Below are positions 16,301-24,211 of a stretch of 32,219 nucleotides of DNA, piece after piece. Location of the stretch: positions 1-32,219 of the forward strand of contig JACMME010000115.1 of NCBI GenBank assembly GCA_014379205.1. The letters run 5' to 3'. Each line of letters starts with the position of its first letter. Position 1 is the stretch's first letter. Under the pieces are notes generated by a model. It was not told the origin of the DNA, did not search any database, and worked only from the letters and a program-made list of their open reading frames with translations. A program made the translations under genes and the position numbers. Source of the DNA: Gemmatimonadaceae bacterium (lineage in GTDB: Bacteria; Gemmatimonadota; Gemmatimonadetes; Gemmatimonadales; Gemmatimonadaceae).

Positions 16301-16654
16301 CAGCTCGTATTCAACGCGCCTCCGGAACCGGTTGCTCCGCAGCAACGGAATGAGCAGCGACCAACGAAGCGGTACGATGCAATGGGAATGCTGGAAGACA
16401 TTCCTCTGGAGGAGCTCGGAGGGAACGGTGCTGCCGCCGATTCGGTCACGGATGTGGGGCCAGATGAGGCGCCCAAATCGAAACCCGTGACCAGACGCGA
16501 TCCTGTGATCGTTGGCGCCGGACGAACGCGATCGCTGTCCGGCAATCAGCCGGTCAATTCTGTCACGGACTGGACGAGCGCTGGCCGCAATGATCCCTGT
16601 CCGTGCGGGTCCGGAAAGAAGTTCAAGAAATGTCACGGCGCCCAGATCAGGTAG
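13379..16654 (+). CDS. secA: Preprotein translocase ATPase SecA (long FCB-type)
   Basis: SecA drives Sec-dependent export through SecYEG using ATP. ATG 13379 has GGAG at 13371-13374 and begins [11 protein letters not shown], which matches family starts, giving 1091 residues against about 900 in E. coli. Motifs: Walker A MATGEGKT (164-171), [14 protein letters not shown] at 272, the [21 protein letters not shown] preprotein region, [13 protein letters not shown], and [22 protein letters not shown]. The C-terminal zinc-binding SEC-C tail has Cys1074, Cys1076, Cys1085 and His1086. The extra length comes from an N-terminal coiled insertion (about residues 57-110) and a block after [11 protein letters not shown] containing [17 protein letters not shown], which is shared with Bacteroidota-style SecA. 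This is one clue to the lineage. Confidence 0.97.
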   Translation: [1091 protein letters not shown]

Positions 16655-16710
16655 GCGTGTAGCCAAAAGACGGTTGCTTGGGGTGGCGTGAAAGCGATGC
16701 GGTATCCGTG

Positions 16711-16746
16711 ACGGTGCGTGGCTAATCAGTGATAGCCACGCACCGT
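16711..16746. terminator. 14-bp perfect hairpin between secA and radC
   Basis: ACGGTGCGTGGCTA pairs perfectly with TAGCCACGCACCGT around the 8-base loop ATCAGTGA. It lies 57 bases after the secA stop and 37 bases before the radC start. The tail TGGCATTTAAG is poor in T, so it may be a weak or bidirectional terminator, or an mRNA-stabilising structure instead. Confidence 0.6.
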
Positions 16747-16782
16747 TGGCATTTAAGCCACTTGTCCATCACCGGAGCCGCG

Positions 16783-17496
16783 ATGACCGAGCACGCTAGC
16801 CACAAGCGAAACGATCAGTTAACTATACGGGAGATGCCGCGCACTGAACGCCCTCGTGAGCGGCTTAAGAATCTTGGTGCGCATTCGTTAAGCGCCGCGG
16901 AGTTGCTGGCGATTCTCATAGGATCGGGAAATCGCAACCGGTCGGCGCTCCACCTTGGACAGGACGTGCTCGCTGCTTCGCATGGATCGCTGCGGCGTCT
17001 GGCAGGCCAGCCGGTCGCGACACTCACATCAGTGAGCGGAATTGGCGCGGCAAGGGCCATTGCGATTCACGCGGCGCTTGAGCTCGGCAGACGGCTGGCG
17101 GCGGAGTCGCACGAGGAGGGAACGCCACTGCGTTCGCCGAGAGACGTTTATGCGGTGTTCGCCGTGCGCCTTGAGGATTTGCCCGTGGAGGAATTTCACG
17201 TCGCCATATTGGACGCACAGCATCGTCTCGAACGGGATGTCATGGTGACACGCGGGATTCTGAACTCCTCCCTCGTGCACCCTCGAGAAGTTTTTCGCGA
17301 GGCCATCGCCGAGCGCGCGGCGGCGATAGTGCTCGTTCACAATCACCCGAGCGGTGATCCGACGCCTTCAGCAGACGATCGCCTGGTGACGGATCAGCTC
17401 GTGGCCGCGGGACGGCTTCTCGATATTCCTGTTCACGATCACATCATTATCGGACGCGGCCGATACGTAAGCTTCGCGGAGAAAGGCTTCTTGTGA
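16783..17496 (+). CDS. radC: RadC/DPC-type JAMM domain protein
   Basis: ATG 16783 is preferred: CCGGAG sits 7 bases upstream, whereas the alternative GTG at 16729 lies inside the hairpin. It gives 237 residues, the normal RadC length. An N-terminal helix-hairpin-helix-like region (LTSVSGIGAARAIAI) precedes a JAMM metalloprotease-like domain with His186-x-His188 and Asp199 in HNHPSGDPTPSADD, the expected zinc ligands, and LDIPVHDHIIIG. Despite its name, a role in DNA repair was not upheld experimentally in bacteria and its substrate is unknown. The last four bases overlap the start of the rel gene (GTGA). Confidence 0.92.
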   Translation: MTEHASHKRNDQLTIREMPRTERPRERLKNLGAHSLSAAELLAILIGSGNRNRSALHLGQDVLAASHGSLRRLAGQPVATLTSVSGIGAARAIAIHAALELGRRLAAESHEEGTPLRSPRDVYAVFAVRLEDLPVEEFHVAILDAQHRLERDVMVTRGILNSSLVHPREVFREAIAERAAAIVLVHNHPSGDPTPSADDRLVTDQLVAAGRLLDIPVHDHIIIGRGRYVSFAEKGFL

Positions 17497-19676
17497 CAAC
17501 GCCGACGCTGCACGCACGCATTCCCGGATGGGAGCTGAGGGACGGGTCGCTCATGGAGCGTCTCGACCCGGAGCTTCTGCTGCGCGCGTATCAGTTCAGC
17601 GAGCACGCTCATCAGGGACAGAAGCGCCAATCGGGTGAAAATTACGTCTCGCACTGCGTAGAGGTGGCGAAGATCCTCGCCGAGCTGCATCTCGATTCCG
17701 TGACCGTCGCAAGTGGATTGATCCACGACGTGGTGGAGGATACGCAAGTCACCGTGTCCGATGTCGAGCGGGAGTTTGGTGCCGAGATAGCGCAGATAGT
17801 CGATGGTGTCACGAAGATCGGGAATATCACATTCCGGTCCAGGCAGGAGCGCCAGGTAGAGAACTATCGGAAGCTGCTCCTTTCGGTAGCCAAGGACGCA
17901 CGCGTCATCCTGATCAAGCTCGCCGACCGTCTGCACAACATGCGGACGCTCGAGCATCTGCAGGAGGAGAAGCGCAGGCGCATCGCCCAGGAGACGATGG
18001 ACCTGTATGCTCCAATGGCACACCGCTTTGGAATGGCGAGGATGCGATGGGAGCTCGAGGATTTGTCATTCAAGCATCTCGAGACCGACGAGTACAAGAA
18101 GCTCGCGAAGTTCGTCGCCCAGAAGCGCGGCGAACGCGAAGCTCTGATCGCCCGGATGCGGGAGCCCCTCGATGCCGCGCTGCAGAAGGCGGAACTGCTC
18201 GGCGCTGAGGTTACGGGACGGCCGAAGCATCTGTGGTCGATATTCAAGAAGATGCGGCAACGCGAAAAGCCGTACGATGAGATCTACGATCTTCTTGCGA
18301 TTCGCGTCCTCGTGAATACGGTGCCCGAGTGCTACCACGCGCTCGGCATAATCCACGATGGGTGGACGCCAATACAGGAGCGCATCAAGGACTACATCGC
18401 TCAGCCCAAGAGCAATGGCTACCAGTCTCTGCACACCACCGTGTTCGGACCTGGGAAGCAGCTTTTTGAGATCCAGATTCGAACGCGCGAAATGCACCGC
18501 ACGGCAGAATACGGCATCGCGGCGCATTGGCTATACAAGGAAAACGCCAAGGCTGCGGACCAACTCGACGAACGTCTCGGATGGTTCAGGCAGATACTCG
18601 AGCTGCAACTCGACGCCAAGAATCCTGATGAGTTTCTGGAGTTTCTGAAACTCGATCTGTATCAGGAAGAGATTTTTGTGTTCACACCGACCGGTGACGT
18701 CATCCGGCTGCCGAAGGGAGCTACCCCGATAGACTTCGCGTTTGCCGTTCACACCGAAGTCGGTCTGCGCTGTCAGGGTGCGAAAGTCAACTCGCGCATT
18801 GCCCCGCTATCCAGGCAGTTGAAGAATTCGGACACCGTGGAGATCCTGACTGCGGCGTCCTCACGTCCGAGCCGCGATTGGCTTGCACACGTACGCACGG
18901 GTCGCGCGCGGCACAAGATCAGGCAGTGGATCAAGCAGGAAGAACAGTCGACTTCTGTCAAGATCGGGCGCGAGATCATCGATCGCGAGGCGAGGCGACG
19001 GAACCTCACGAAGCCGAATGACGCCCAACTGCTGGAAGCAGCTGATGCTCTAAACCTCACGGATGCGAAGCATCTGGTTGCGTCCGTTGGCCAGGGCGAT
19101 GTACAGGTGGCGCAGGTCATGAAGATTCTCCATCCGGAACTGGATGATTCTCCGGAGCCGGCTGTCAAGACCAGCGCTTTCGAGCGGCTCGTGCGCCGAA
19201 TGCGGGGAACTCCCAAGGGCGTTCGCATTCAGGGTGTGGACGGCCTCATGGTGCGCTACTCTCAGTGCTGCCAACCAGTGCCGGGTGACCCGGTCGCGGG
19301 ATATGTGACTCGCGGACGAGGAGTCAGCATCCACCGCGCAGATTGTCCGAATTTGCTGCTCCTGTCGCATGAGCCGGAGCGCCGCCTCGACATCGACTGG
19401 CAGGAGATGCAGGGGGAAATATTCCTGGTGCGGCTCGCGCTGGAGGGATCCGACCGGCGTGGTTTATACGCGGATGTCGCCGCCGCAGTTACTGAAACCG
19501 GCACCAACATCAAGAGCTTCGACTTGCATAGTGGAGACGGTGGCGGAGTGTCCGGTTCGGTCCTTGTTGAAGTGGAAAATCTTGCGCATTTGCAGAAAAT
19601 TCTCAAAGCGGTGCGCCGGATCAAGGGAATCACCGATGTCACGCGAAGGGAGCGCCTGTCGGCCGCAGAACAGTGA
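17493..19676 (+). CDS. rel: Bifunctional (p)ppGpp synthetase/hydrolase, RelA/SpoT family
   Basis: A 727-residue Rel enzyme that makes and degrades the stringent-response alarmone (p)ppGpp. The hydrolase HD domain is intact: His54, then His78-Asp79 in LIHDVVED, so it should hydrolyse as well as synthesise. The synthetase domain contains RPKHLWSIFKKM, YDLLAIRVLV, and KSNGYQSLHTTVFGP followed by EIQIRTREMHRTAEYGIAAHW. A TGS domain (EIFVFTPTGDVIRLPKGATPIDFAFAVH), a helical region, a conserved cysteine segment (QCCQPVPGDPVAGYVTRGRG) and a C-terminal ACT domain complete the Rel architecture. The GTG start overlaps the radC stop. As the long form with both catalytic domains, this is probably the cell's main Rel. 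Confidence 0.96.
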   Translation: MTTPTLHARIPGWELRDGSLMERLDPELLLRAYQFSEHAHQGQKRQSGENYVSHCVEVAKILAELHLDSVTVASGLIHDVVEDTQVTVSDVEREFGAEIAQIVDGVTKIGNITFRSRQERQVENYRKLLLSVAKDARVILIKLADRLHNMRTLEHLQEEKRRRIAQETMDLYAPMAHRFGMARMRWELEDLSFKHLETDEYKKLAKFVAQKRGEREALIARMREPLDAALQKAELLGAEVTGRPKHLWSIFKKMRQREKPYDEIYDLLAIRVLVNTVPECYHALGIIHDGWTPIQERIKDYIAQPKSNGYQSLHTTVFGPGKQLFEIQIRTREMHRTAEYGIAAHWLYKENAKAADQLDERLGWFRQILELQLDAKNPDEFLEFLKLDLYQEEIFVFTPTGDVIRLPKGATPIDFAFAVHTEVGLRCQGAKVNSRIAPLSRQLKNSDTVEILTAASSRPSRDWLAHVRTGRARHKIRQWIKQEEQSTSVKIGREIIDREARRRNLTKPNDAQLLEAADALNLTDAKHLVASVGQGDVQVAQVMKILHPELDDSPEPAVKTSAFERLVRRMRGTPKGVRIQGVDGLMVRYSQCCQPVPGDPVAGYVTRGRGVSIHRADCPNLLLLSHEPERRLDIDWQEMQGEIFLVRLALEGSDRRGLYADVAAAVTETGTNIKSFDLHSGDGGGVSGSVLVEVENLAHLQKILKAVRRIKGITDVTRRERLSAAEQ

Positions 19677-19721
19677 CCTCACACTCCCGAAGAGAGGCCG
19701 AAGCCGTTACCTTTCTTTTGT

Positions 19722-21773
19722 ATGCCTGCCGCCGACTTCCAATTAATAGCACCCTTCAAGCCCGCTGGTGACCAGCCCCGCGCCATTGCGGAGCTGAGCG
19801 CCGGGCTGGCGCGCGGAGATCGTTTTCAGACACTGCTAGGCGTCACGGGGTCGGGAAAAACGATGACGGTGGCAAACGTAATTCAGGCATTCGGCCGCCC
19901 GACGCTCGTGCTATCGCACAACAAGACGCTTGCAGCGCAACTCTACGGCGAGCTCAAGAGCTTCTTCCCCGGAAACGCCGTAGAGTACTTCATCTCCTAC
20001 TACGACTATTACCAGCCCGAAGCATACGTTCCAAGCACGGACACCTACATCGAAAAGGACGCGTCCATCAACGAGGACATTGATCGCCTGAGGCTGCGGG
20101 CGACGTCAAGTCTGATGGAGCGTTCCGACGTGATAATCGTCGCGACGGTTTCAGCCATTTACGGACTCGGTGACCCGGTCACCTATCGCGAGAAGATGGT
20201 GGTGGTAGAGAAGGGGAACGTCATTCCTCGCGATCAAATTCTGCGTGCCCTGGTCGATATCCAGTATTCGCGCAACGACGTGAGCTTTGAGCGAGGAACT
20301 TTCCGCGTCCGTGGCGACACCATCGAGATTCTGCCCGCCTACGAGGAGCAGGGCGTTCGAATAGAAATGTGGGGGGATGAGATCGAGCGAATCTCCAAGA
20401 TCAACGTGTTGACCGGTGAGACCATCGCTGTGCTCGACCGTTCGGCCATCTATCCCGCGAAGCATTTCGTCACGTCCCGTCCAACGCTGGAACGCGCGGT
20501 CAGTGCCATCCGGTCGGAGCTGGTCGAGCGCCTTACGGTCCTGCGCGAGGAGGGGAAGCTTCTCGAGGCGCAGCGGCTGGAGTCACGTACCAATTTCGAT
20601 GTCGAGATGATGCTCGAGATCGGCACGTGCGCCGGTATTGAAAATTACTCGCGGCATCTATCCGCGCGCCAGCCTGGTGAGCGGGCGGCCTGCCTGATCG
20701 ACTATTTCCCTGGCGATTTTCTCGTTGTCGTGGACGAGTCGCATGTCTCCCTTCCGCAAATTGGCGGAATGTTCAATGGTGACCGAGCGCGAAAAACGAC
20801 GCTCGTAGAGTATGGCTTCCGCCTGCCGAGCGCCCTGGACAACCGCCCCCTCATGTTCGACGAGTTCCTCTCACTGGCGCCGCGTGCGCTTCTTGTCTCG
20901 GCGACGCCTGGCGAACTGGAGCTGCAGTTGTCGGAGGGCGTCGTCGTCGAGCAGATAATCCGGCCAACCGGGCTCGTGGATCCCGTGATCGACGTGCGTC
21001 CCGTGCGCGGACAGGTGGACGATCTGCTCAACGAGATTCGGATCAGGGAGCGGCGTGACGAGCGTGTACTGGTGACGACTCTCACGAAGCGGATGGCGGA
21101 GGACCTGACGGACTACATGCAGCAGATGGGAGTACGCGTTCGCTACATGCACTCTGATATCGATGCCATCGAGCGCGTAGAGATTTTGCGCGGACTCAGG
21201 CTCGGTGAGTTCGACGTGCTGGTGGGAATCAATCTTCTTCGGGAGGGACTCGACCTCCCCGAAGTCTCACTGGTTGCCGTGCTGGACGCTGACCAGGAGG
21301 GTTTCCTGAGAAGCGATCGCTCCCTCATTCAGACCGTGGGTCGCGCCGCGAGAAATGTCGAGGGGAAAGCCATTTTTTACGCTGACAGGATAACGGGCTC
21401 CATGCAGCGTGCGATGGAAGAAACCTCCCGGCGCCGCCAGTTGCAGACCGAGCACAACCAGGCTCATGGAATTACTCCGGCAACGGTGGTGAAGAGTCGT
21501 GAGCAGGTGCGCATCATCACGCGTGTCGCCGATGCCAGGATGGAAACCCAGGGCACGGCTCGCAACCGCAAAGTGGCAGAGGCACGGCCCACCTACGCGT
21601 CCGAGATGGATGCGGAAGGCATGATCATGCAGCTGCAGGAGGAGATGAAGAATGCCGCGGCCGCACTGGATTTCGAGACCGCTGCAAGGCTGCGTGATCA
21701 GGTCTTCGAACTCAAGGCGCAACTGGACGGCGGAACGAAGAGCGGCGCCGCTGTGCGGGCCGCCAGTCGTTAG
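19722..21773 (+). CDS. uvrB: Excinuclease ABC subunit B
   Basis: UvrB is the damage-verifying helicase-like subunit of nucleotide excision repair, loaded by UvrA and cut-partnered by UvrC. The 683 residues are standard. Visible are the Walker A GVTGSGKT (40-47, Lys46), the beta-hairpin segment [20 protein letters not shown] that inserts between DNA strands, [37 protein letters not shown], and the C-terminal UVR motif ([20 protein letters not shown]) that contacts UvrC. Start ATG 19722 lacks a close ribosome binding site. No terminator separates it from rel, 45 bases upstream. Confidence 0.97.
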   Translation: MPAADFQLIAPFKPAGDQPRAIAELSAGLARGDRFQTLLGVTGSGKTMTVANVIQAFGRPTLVLSHNKTLAAQLYGELKSFFPGNAVEYFISYYDYYQPEAYVPSTDTYIEKDASINEDIDRLRLRATSSLMERSDVIIVATVSAIYGLGDPVTYREKMVVVEKGNVIPRDQILRALVDIQYSRNDVSFERGTFRVRGDTIEILPAYEEQGVRIEMWGDEIERISKINVLTGETIAVLDRSAIYPAKHFVTSRPTLERAVSAIRSELVERLTVLREEGKLLEAQRLESRTNFDVEMMLEIGTCAGIENYSRHLSARQPGERAACLIDYFPGDFLVVVDESHVSLPQIGGMFNGDRARKTTLVEYGFRLPSALDNRPLMFDEFLSLAPRALLVSATPGELELQLSEGVVVEQIIRPTGLVDPVIDVRPVRGQVDDLLNEIRIRERRDERVLVTTLTKRMAEDLTDYMQQMGVRVRYMHSDIDAIERVEILRGLRLGEFDVLVGINLLREGLDLPEVSLVAVLDADQEGFLRSDRSLIQTVGRAARNVEGKAIFYADRITGSMQRAMEETSRRRQLQTEHNQAHGITPATVVKSREQVRIITRVADARMETQGTARNRKVAEARPTYASEMDAEGMIMQLQEEMKNAAAALDFETAARLRDQVFELKAQLDGGTKSGAAVRAASR

Positions 21774-21780
21774 CTGAACA

Positions 21781-22236
21781 TTGCACAAAGTTCGTGGTGC
21801 CAGGCCATCCATAGATCGGCAGGGCCATAGCGTCCTGACAGAGCGCGAACTGAACGATTGGGGTGAACGGTTCGGTCTGGCGGTATCGGCACCGCTCGTC
21901 GTGACCCTGTCAGGGGACCTCGGCGCTGGCAAGACGACGCTTGCGAAGGCGATTTGTCGGGGTGCTGGGGTAGAAGATCAGGTGTTGAGTCCTACCTACG
22001 CACTTGTTCATGAGTATCATGGCGCCCGCTTTCCGGTTTACCATCTGGATCTATACCGGCTGGAAAAGGCGTCGGAAATGACCGGCATCGGCTGGGATGA
22101 CATTCTTGCGACAGAGTCGCTGGTTCTCGTTGAGTGGCCGGAACGCGCAAGCCGGTTCATCCCACCGGGCGCAGTGAAAATACAACTGGAACACATGCCC
22201 GGGGATCTGGAGCGGCGGCTGCTGTTGGCGGGATGA
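21781..22236 (+). CDS. tsaE: tRNA threonylcarbamoyladenosine biosynthesis ATPase TsaE
   Basis: TsaE is the ATPase of the TsaBDE complex that makes t6A37 in ANN-decoding tRNAs. The P-loop GDLGAGKTT is at residues 45-53 (Lys51), followed by SPTYALVHEY, HLDLYRL, and VEWPERA, the usual TsaE order. TTG 21781, 7 bases after uvrB, gives 151 residues; no in-frame ATG or GTG exists before the first conserved strand, so a rare TTG start is likely. Its TGA overlaps the tsaB start. Confidence 0.93.
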   Translation: MHKVRGARPSIDRQGHSVLTERELNDWGERFGLAVSAPLVVTLSGDLGAGKTTLAKAICRGAGVEDQVLSPTYALVHEYHGARFPVYHLDLYRLEKASEMTGIGWDDILATESLVLVEWPERASRFIPPGAVKIQLEHMPGDLERRLLLAG

Positions 22237-22901
22237 TGGAGTCGCCAATTCTCGCAATCGATGCGTCTACCTATACAGGCTCGGTAGCCATTATCTCCGC
22301 AAATCGTGTGGTGTGCGAATACGAGGTCGCGATGCGGGGCAGAGATGAAGAGCGCCTGATGCCCGCTGTTGCGGAGGCGCTCAAGGTGGCTGGTATCGCG
22401 ACAGATGACATTGGCAGCGTTGCGTGCGGCAGCGGACCGGGAAGCTTTACCAGTCTCCGAATCGCCGCTTCAATCGCGAAGGGCTTCGCTTTCGGAGGTG
22501 GGATACCCCTTTACGCCGTTCCTTCACTGTTGCTCATGTTGGCTGGGTCAGCCTGGTCCACGACAGGGGGGAGGTATTTGACAGTACTCGACGCCATGAG
22601 GGGCGAGCTGTTCGCTGCGTGCTACGAGGTTTCGGTTGGCGACGGGATTCGGGAAATCACGCCTGTGGCCCTACTTGGAACTGCCGCTTTGGACGCAACA
22701 GCGGCACGCCTGGGAGCGTCAATCATGGGTATCGGCCGACAACTCGACGCATTTCCACGCGCGAGTGGAGTAGCTCATTGCAACCGGGCCGACCTCCTTC
22801 GAGTTGATCTCGCGAAATGGGAGCCGGAGTATGGTCGCCTTTCTGAAGCGCAGGTGAGGTGGGAATTGACCAATGCGCGCCCCCTGAACGCCCTTCCGTG
22901 A
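22233..22901 (+). CDS. tsaB: tRNA threonylcarbamoyladenosine biosynthesis protein TsaB
   Basis: TsaB is the non-catalytic ASKHA-fold partner of TsaD in t6A synthesis. The ATG pair at 22233/22236 overlaps the tsaE stop (ATGATG), so translation is coupled, giving about 222 residues. Motifs: ILAIDASTYTGSVAI near the N-terminus, GSGPGSFTSLRIAASIAKGFA (usually GPGSFTGLR), and LDAMRGELFAACYE. The frame is open upstream to 22134, but that part lies inside tsaE and is not homologous. tsaD is not in the window. Confidence 0.93.
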   Translation: MMESPILAIDASTYTGSVAIISANRVVCEYEVAMRGRDEERLMPAVAEALKVAGIATDDIGSVACGSGPGSFTSLRIAASIAKGFAFGGGIPLYAVPSLLLMLAGSAWSTTGGRYLTVLDAMRGELFAACYEVSVGDGIREITPVALLGTAALDATAARLGASIMGIGRQLDAFPRASGVAHCNRADLLRVDLAKWEPEYGRLSEAQVRWELTNARPLNALP

Positions 22902-22912
22902 CACAGGAATTC

Positions 22913-23380
22913 ATGGAACGGAAGACGAATCCATGGATTCGGCCGGCTGCGCCAGGTGACATCGATCAGATCATGGAGATCGAACAGGCGTCCTTCTCTG
23001 ATCCGTGGCAAAGGCGCTCGCTGGTTTCCCTTATTGGCAACAGCAGAGTCTTTTTTGCGGTAGCGGAGGGAGAGGCTGCCCGAATCCTGGGATACGTGAC
23101 AGCGTGGTTTGTACTGAACGAGGGCGAGATCGGCAACCTCGCAGTTGATCCGCAGTGGCGCTCCCTTGGGATAGGATCGGCGTTGCTCGACGAGGTGGTT
23201 TCCCACAGTGTGGAGCATGGCATCGAGACGCTTTACCTCGAGGTGCGCGACTCCAATACCCCCGCACGCCGCCTGTACGCGTCGCGCGGTTTTGTTGAGA
23301 TCGGACGGCGAAAGCGGTACTATCGGCAGCCGGTCGAGGACGCTATTGTACTGCAGTGCCGCACCGTCACGAGAAGATAA
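22913..23380 (+). CDS. rimI: Ribosomal protein S18 N-alpha-acetyltransferase RimI-like
   Basis: A GNAT acetyltransferase of 155 residues. It has the opening IRPAAPGDIDQIMEIEQASFSDPW, the LGYVTAWFVLNEGEIGNLAVDPQWR core, the acetyl-CoA loop R-S-L-G-I-G-S, and YLEVRDSNTPARRLYASRGF near the C-terminus. These are RimI hallmarks, and the tsaB-rimI order is widespread. ATG 22913 has CAGGA upstream; GTG 22898, overlapping the tsaB stop, is an alternative that would add five residues. RimI classically acetylates ribosomal protein S18, though related GNATs have other targets. Confidence 0.9.
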   Translation: MERKTNPWIRPAAPGDIDQIMEIEQASFSDPWQRRSLVSLIGNSRVFFAVAEGEAARILGYVTAWFVLNEGEIGNLAVDPQWRSLGIGSALLDEVVSHSVEHGIETLYLEVRDSNTPARRLYASRGFVEIGRRKRYYRQPVEDAIVLQCRTVTRR

Positions 23381-23396
23381 ACAATAGGATGAGATA

Positions 23397-23426
23397 GTGC
23401 AACAGAAGTGCATGCTGTGCAACAGA
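23397..23426. repeat. Two direct copies of GTGCAACAGA upstream of ssb
   Basis: GTGCAACAGA occurs at 23397-23406 and 23417-23426, 20 bases start to start, or about two helical turns. A related GTGCA sits between them at 23408. Spaced repeats on one DNA face suggest a regulator site for ssb, but this is weak evidence. Confidence 0.3.
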
Positions 23427-23455
23427 TTGATTACGAGACTTCAAGTAGTACGTGA

Positions 23456-23461
23456 TACAAT
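23456..23461 (+). promoter_or_regulatory. Possible -10 box for ssb
   Basis: TACAAT is one base from the TATAAT consensus and lies 39 bases before the ssb start. The only -35 candidate, TTACGA at 23431, is poor and 19 bases away. The direct repeat lies just upstream. Confidence 0.3.
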
Positions 23462-23500
23462 TACCAGCGAGCAATGCTGCTCCAAGCCCAGGAGGGAAAT

Positions 23501-24013
23501 GTGAGTCGAAGCTTGAACAAAGTTACCCTGATCGGAAATCTCGGCGCCGATCCGGAGGTGCGGTCCACCACGGGAGCCAATCGCGTAGCTACCTTTTCGC
23601 TCGCGACCAGCCGGTCCTGGAGTGGCGCTGGCGGAGAGAAGCAGGAAAAGACCGAATGGCATCGTTGCGTCGTTTGGAATAGCAAGGTCTCGACCCTCGC
23701 TGATATCGTCGAACGGTACCTCAAGAAGGGCGACAAGGTTTACGTCGAAGGTCGAATCGAGTACCGGCAATGGCAAGACAAGGAGAATCAGACCAGGTAT
23801 ACGACTGAAATCAACGTGCGCGAGTTGATCATGCTGAGTGGCAAGAGTGGTGGGGAAGGCTTTGATAGCGAGAGCAGTGGAGCATCGCGGGCACGGATGC
23901 CAGCTGGCGACCGCGTCCGCGCCACCACGGGGGCCGGTGGAGCGTCCGGAGGCTCCGATGGATTCGAGGAGTTCAAGGACTCGGTGGAGGAGGAGGACGA
24001 TCTGCCGTTCTGA
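23501..24013 (+). CDS. ssb: Single-stranded DNA-binding protein
   Basis: SSB coats single-stranded DNA during replication and repair and recruits partners through its tail. The start is GTG 23501, because GGAGGG ends 4 bases before it; the upstream ATG 23474 lacks such a site. The protein has 170 residues: an OB fold (SLNKVTLIGNLGADPEVRST through EWHRCVVWNSKVSTLADIVERYLKKGDKVYVEGRIEYR), a Gly/Ser-rich disordered linker, and the acidic tip EEDDLPF that binds SSB partners. Confidence 0.96.
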   Translation: MSRSLNKVTLIGNLGADPEVRSTTGANRVATFSLATSRSWSGAGGEKQEKTEWHRCVVWNSKVSTLADIVERYLKKGDKVYVEGRIEYRQWQDKENQTRYTTEINVRELIMLSGKSGGEGFDSESSGASRARMPAGDRVRATTGAGGASGGSDGFEEFKDSVEEEDDLPF

Positions 24014-24030
24014 TTGCGAGAGAAACCATC

Positions 24031-24098
24031 GCGGGAAGCGGTCTGGCAAGAGAACATGACAGCGTGTACCGCGTCATGTCTCTGCGCCGCTTTCCCGC
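24031..24098. terminator. Compound hairpin after ssb
   Basis: Outer arms GCGGGAAGCGG (24031-24041) and CCGCTTTCCCGC (24087-24098) pair with one extra T. Inside, AGAG-a-ACATGAC (24049-24060) pairs with GTCATGTCTCT (24073-24083), giving a second 11-bp stem. There is no T tract, so it may be a structured 3' end rather than a classical terminator. Confidence 0.45.
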
Positions 24099-24211
24099 TG
24101 CCAGTTTCGTAACCTCGTGACCTGTAAGCCGCCTGCGCGTCAGATATGCGTAACCACCGGCCGTCGCACCAGCGGCGTCATCGCGTACGCGCACTCCAAA
24201 GGGTACTTAGC

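Noticed and set aside
15557-16666. Minus-strand ORF of 369 codons inside secA
   Set aside because: Antisense to strongly conserved SecA motifs; its own product has no domain pattern.
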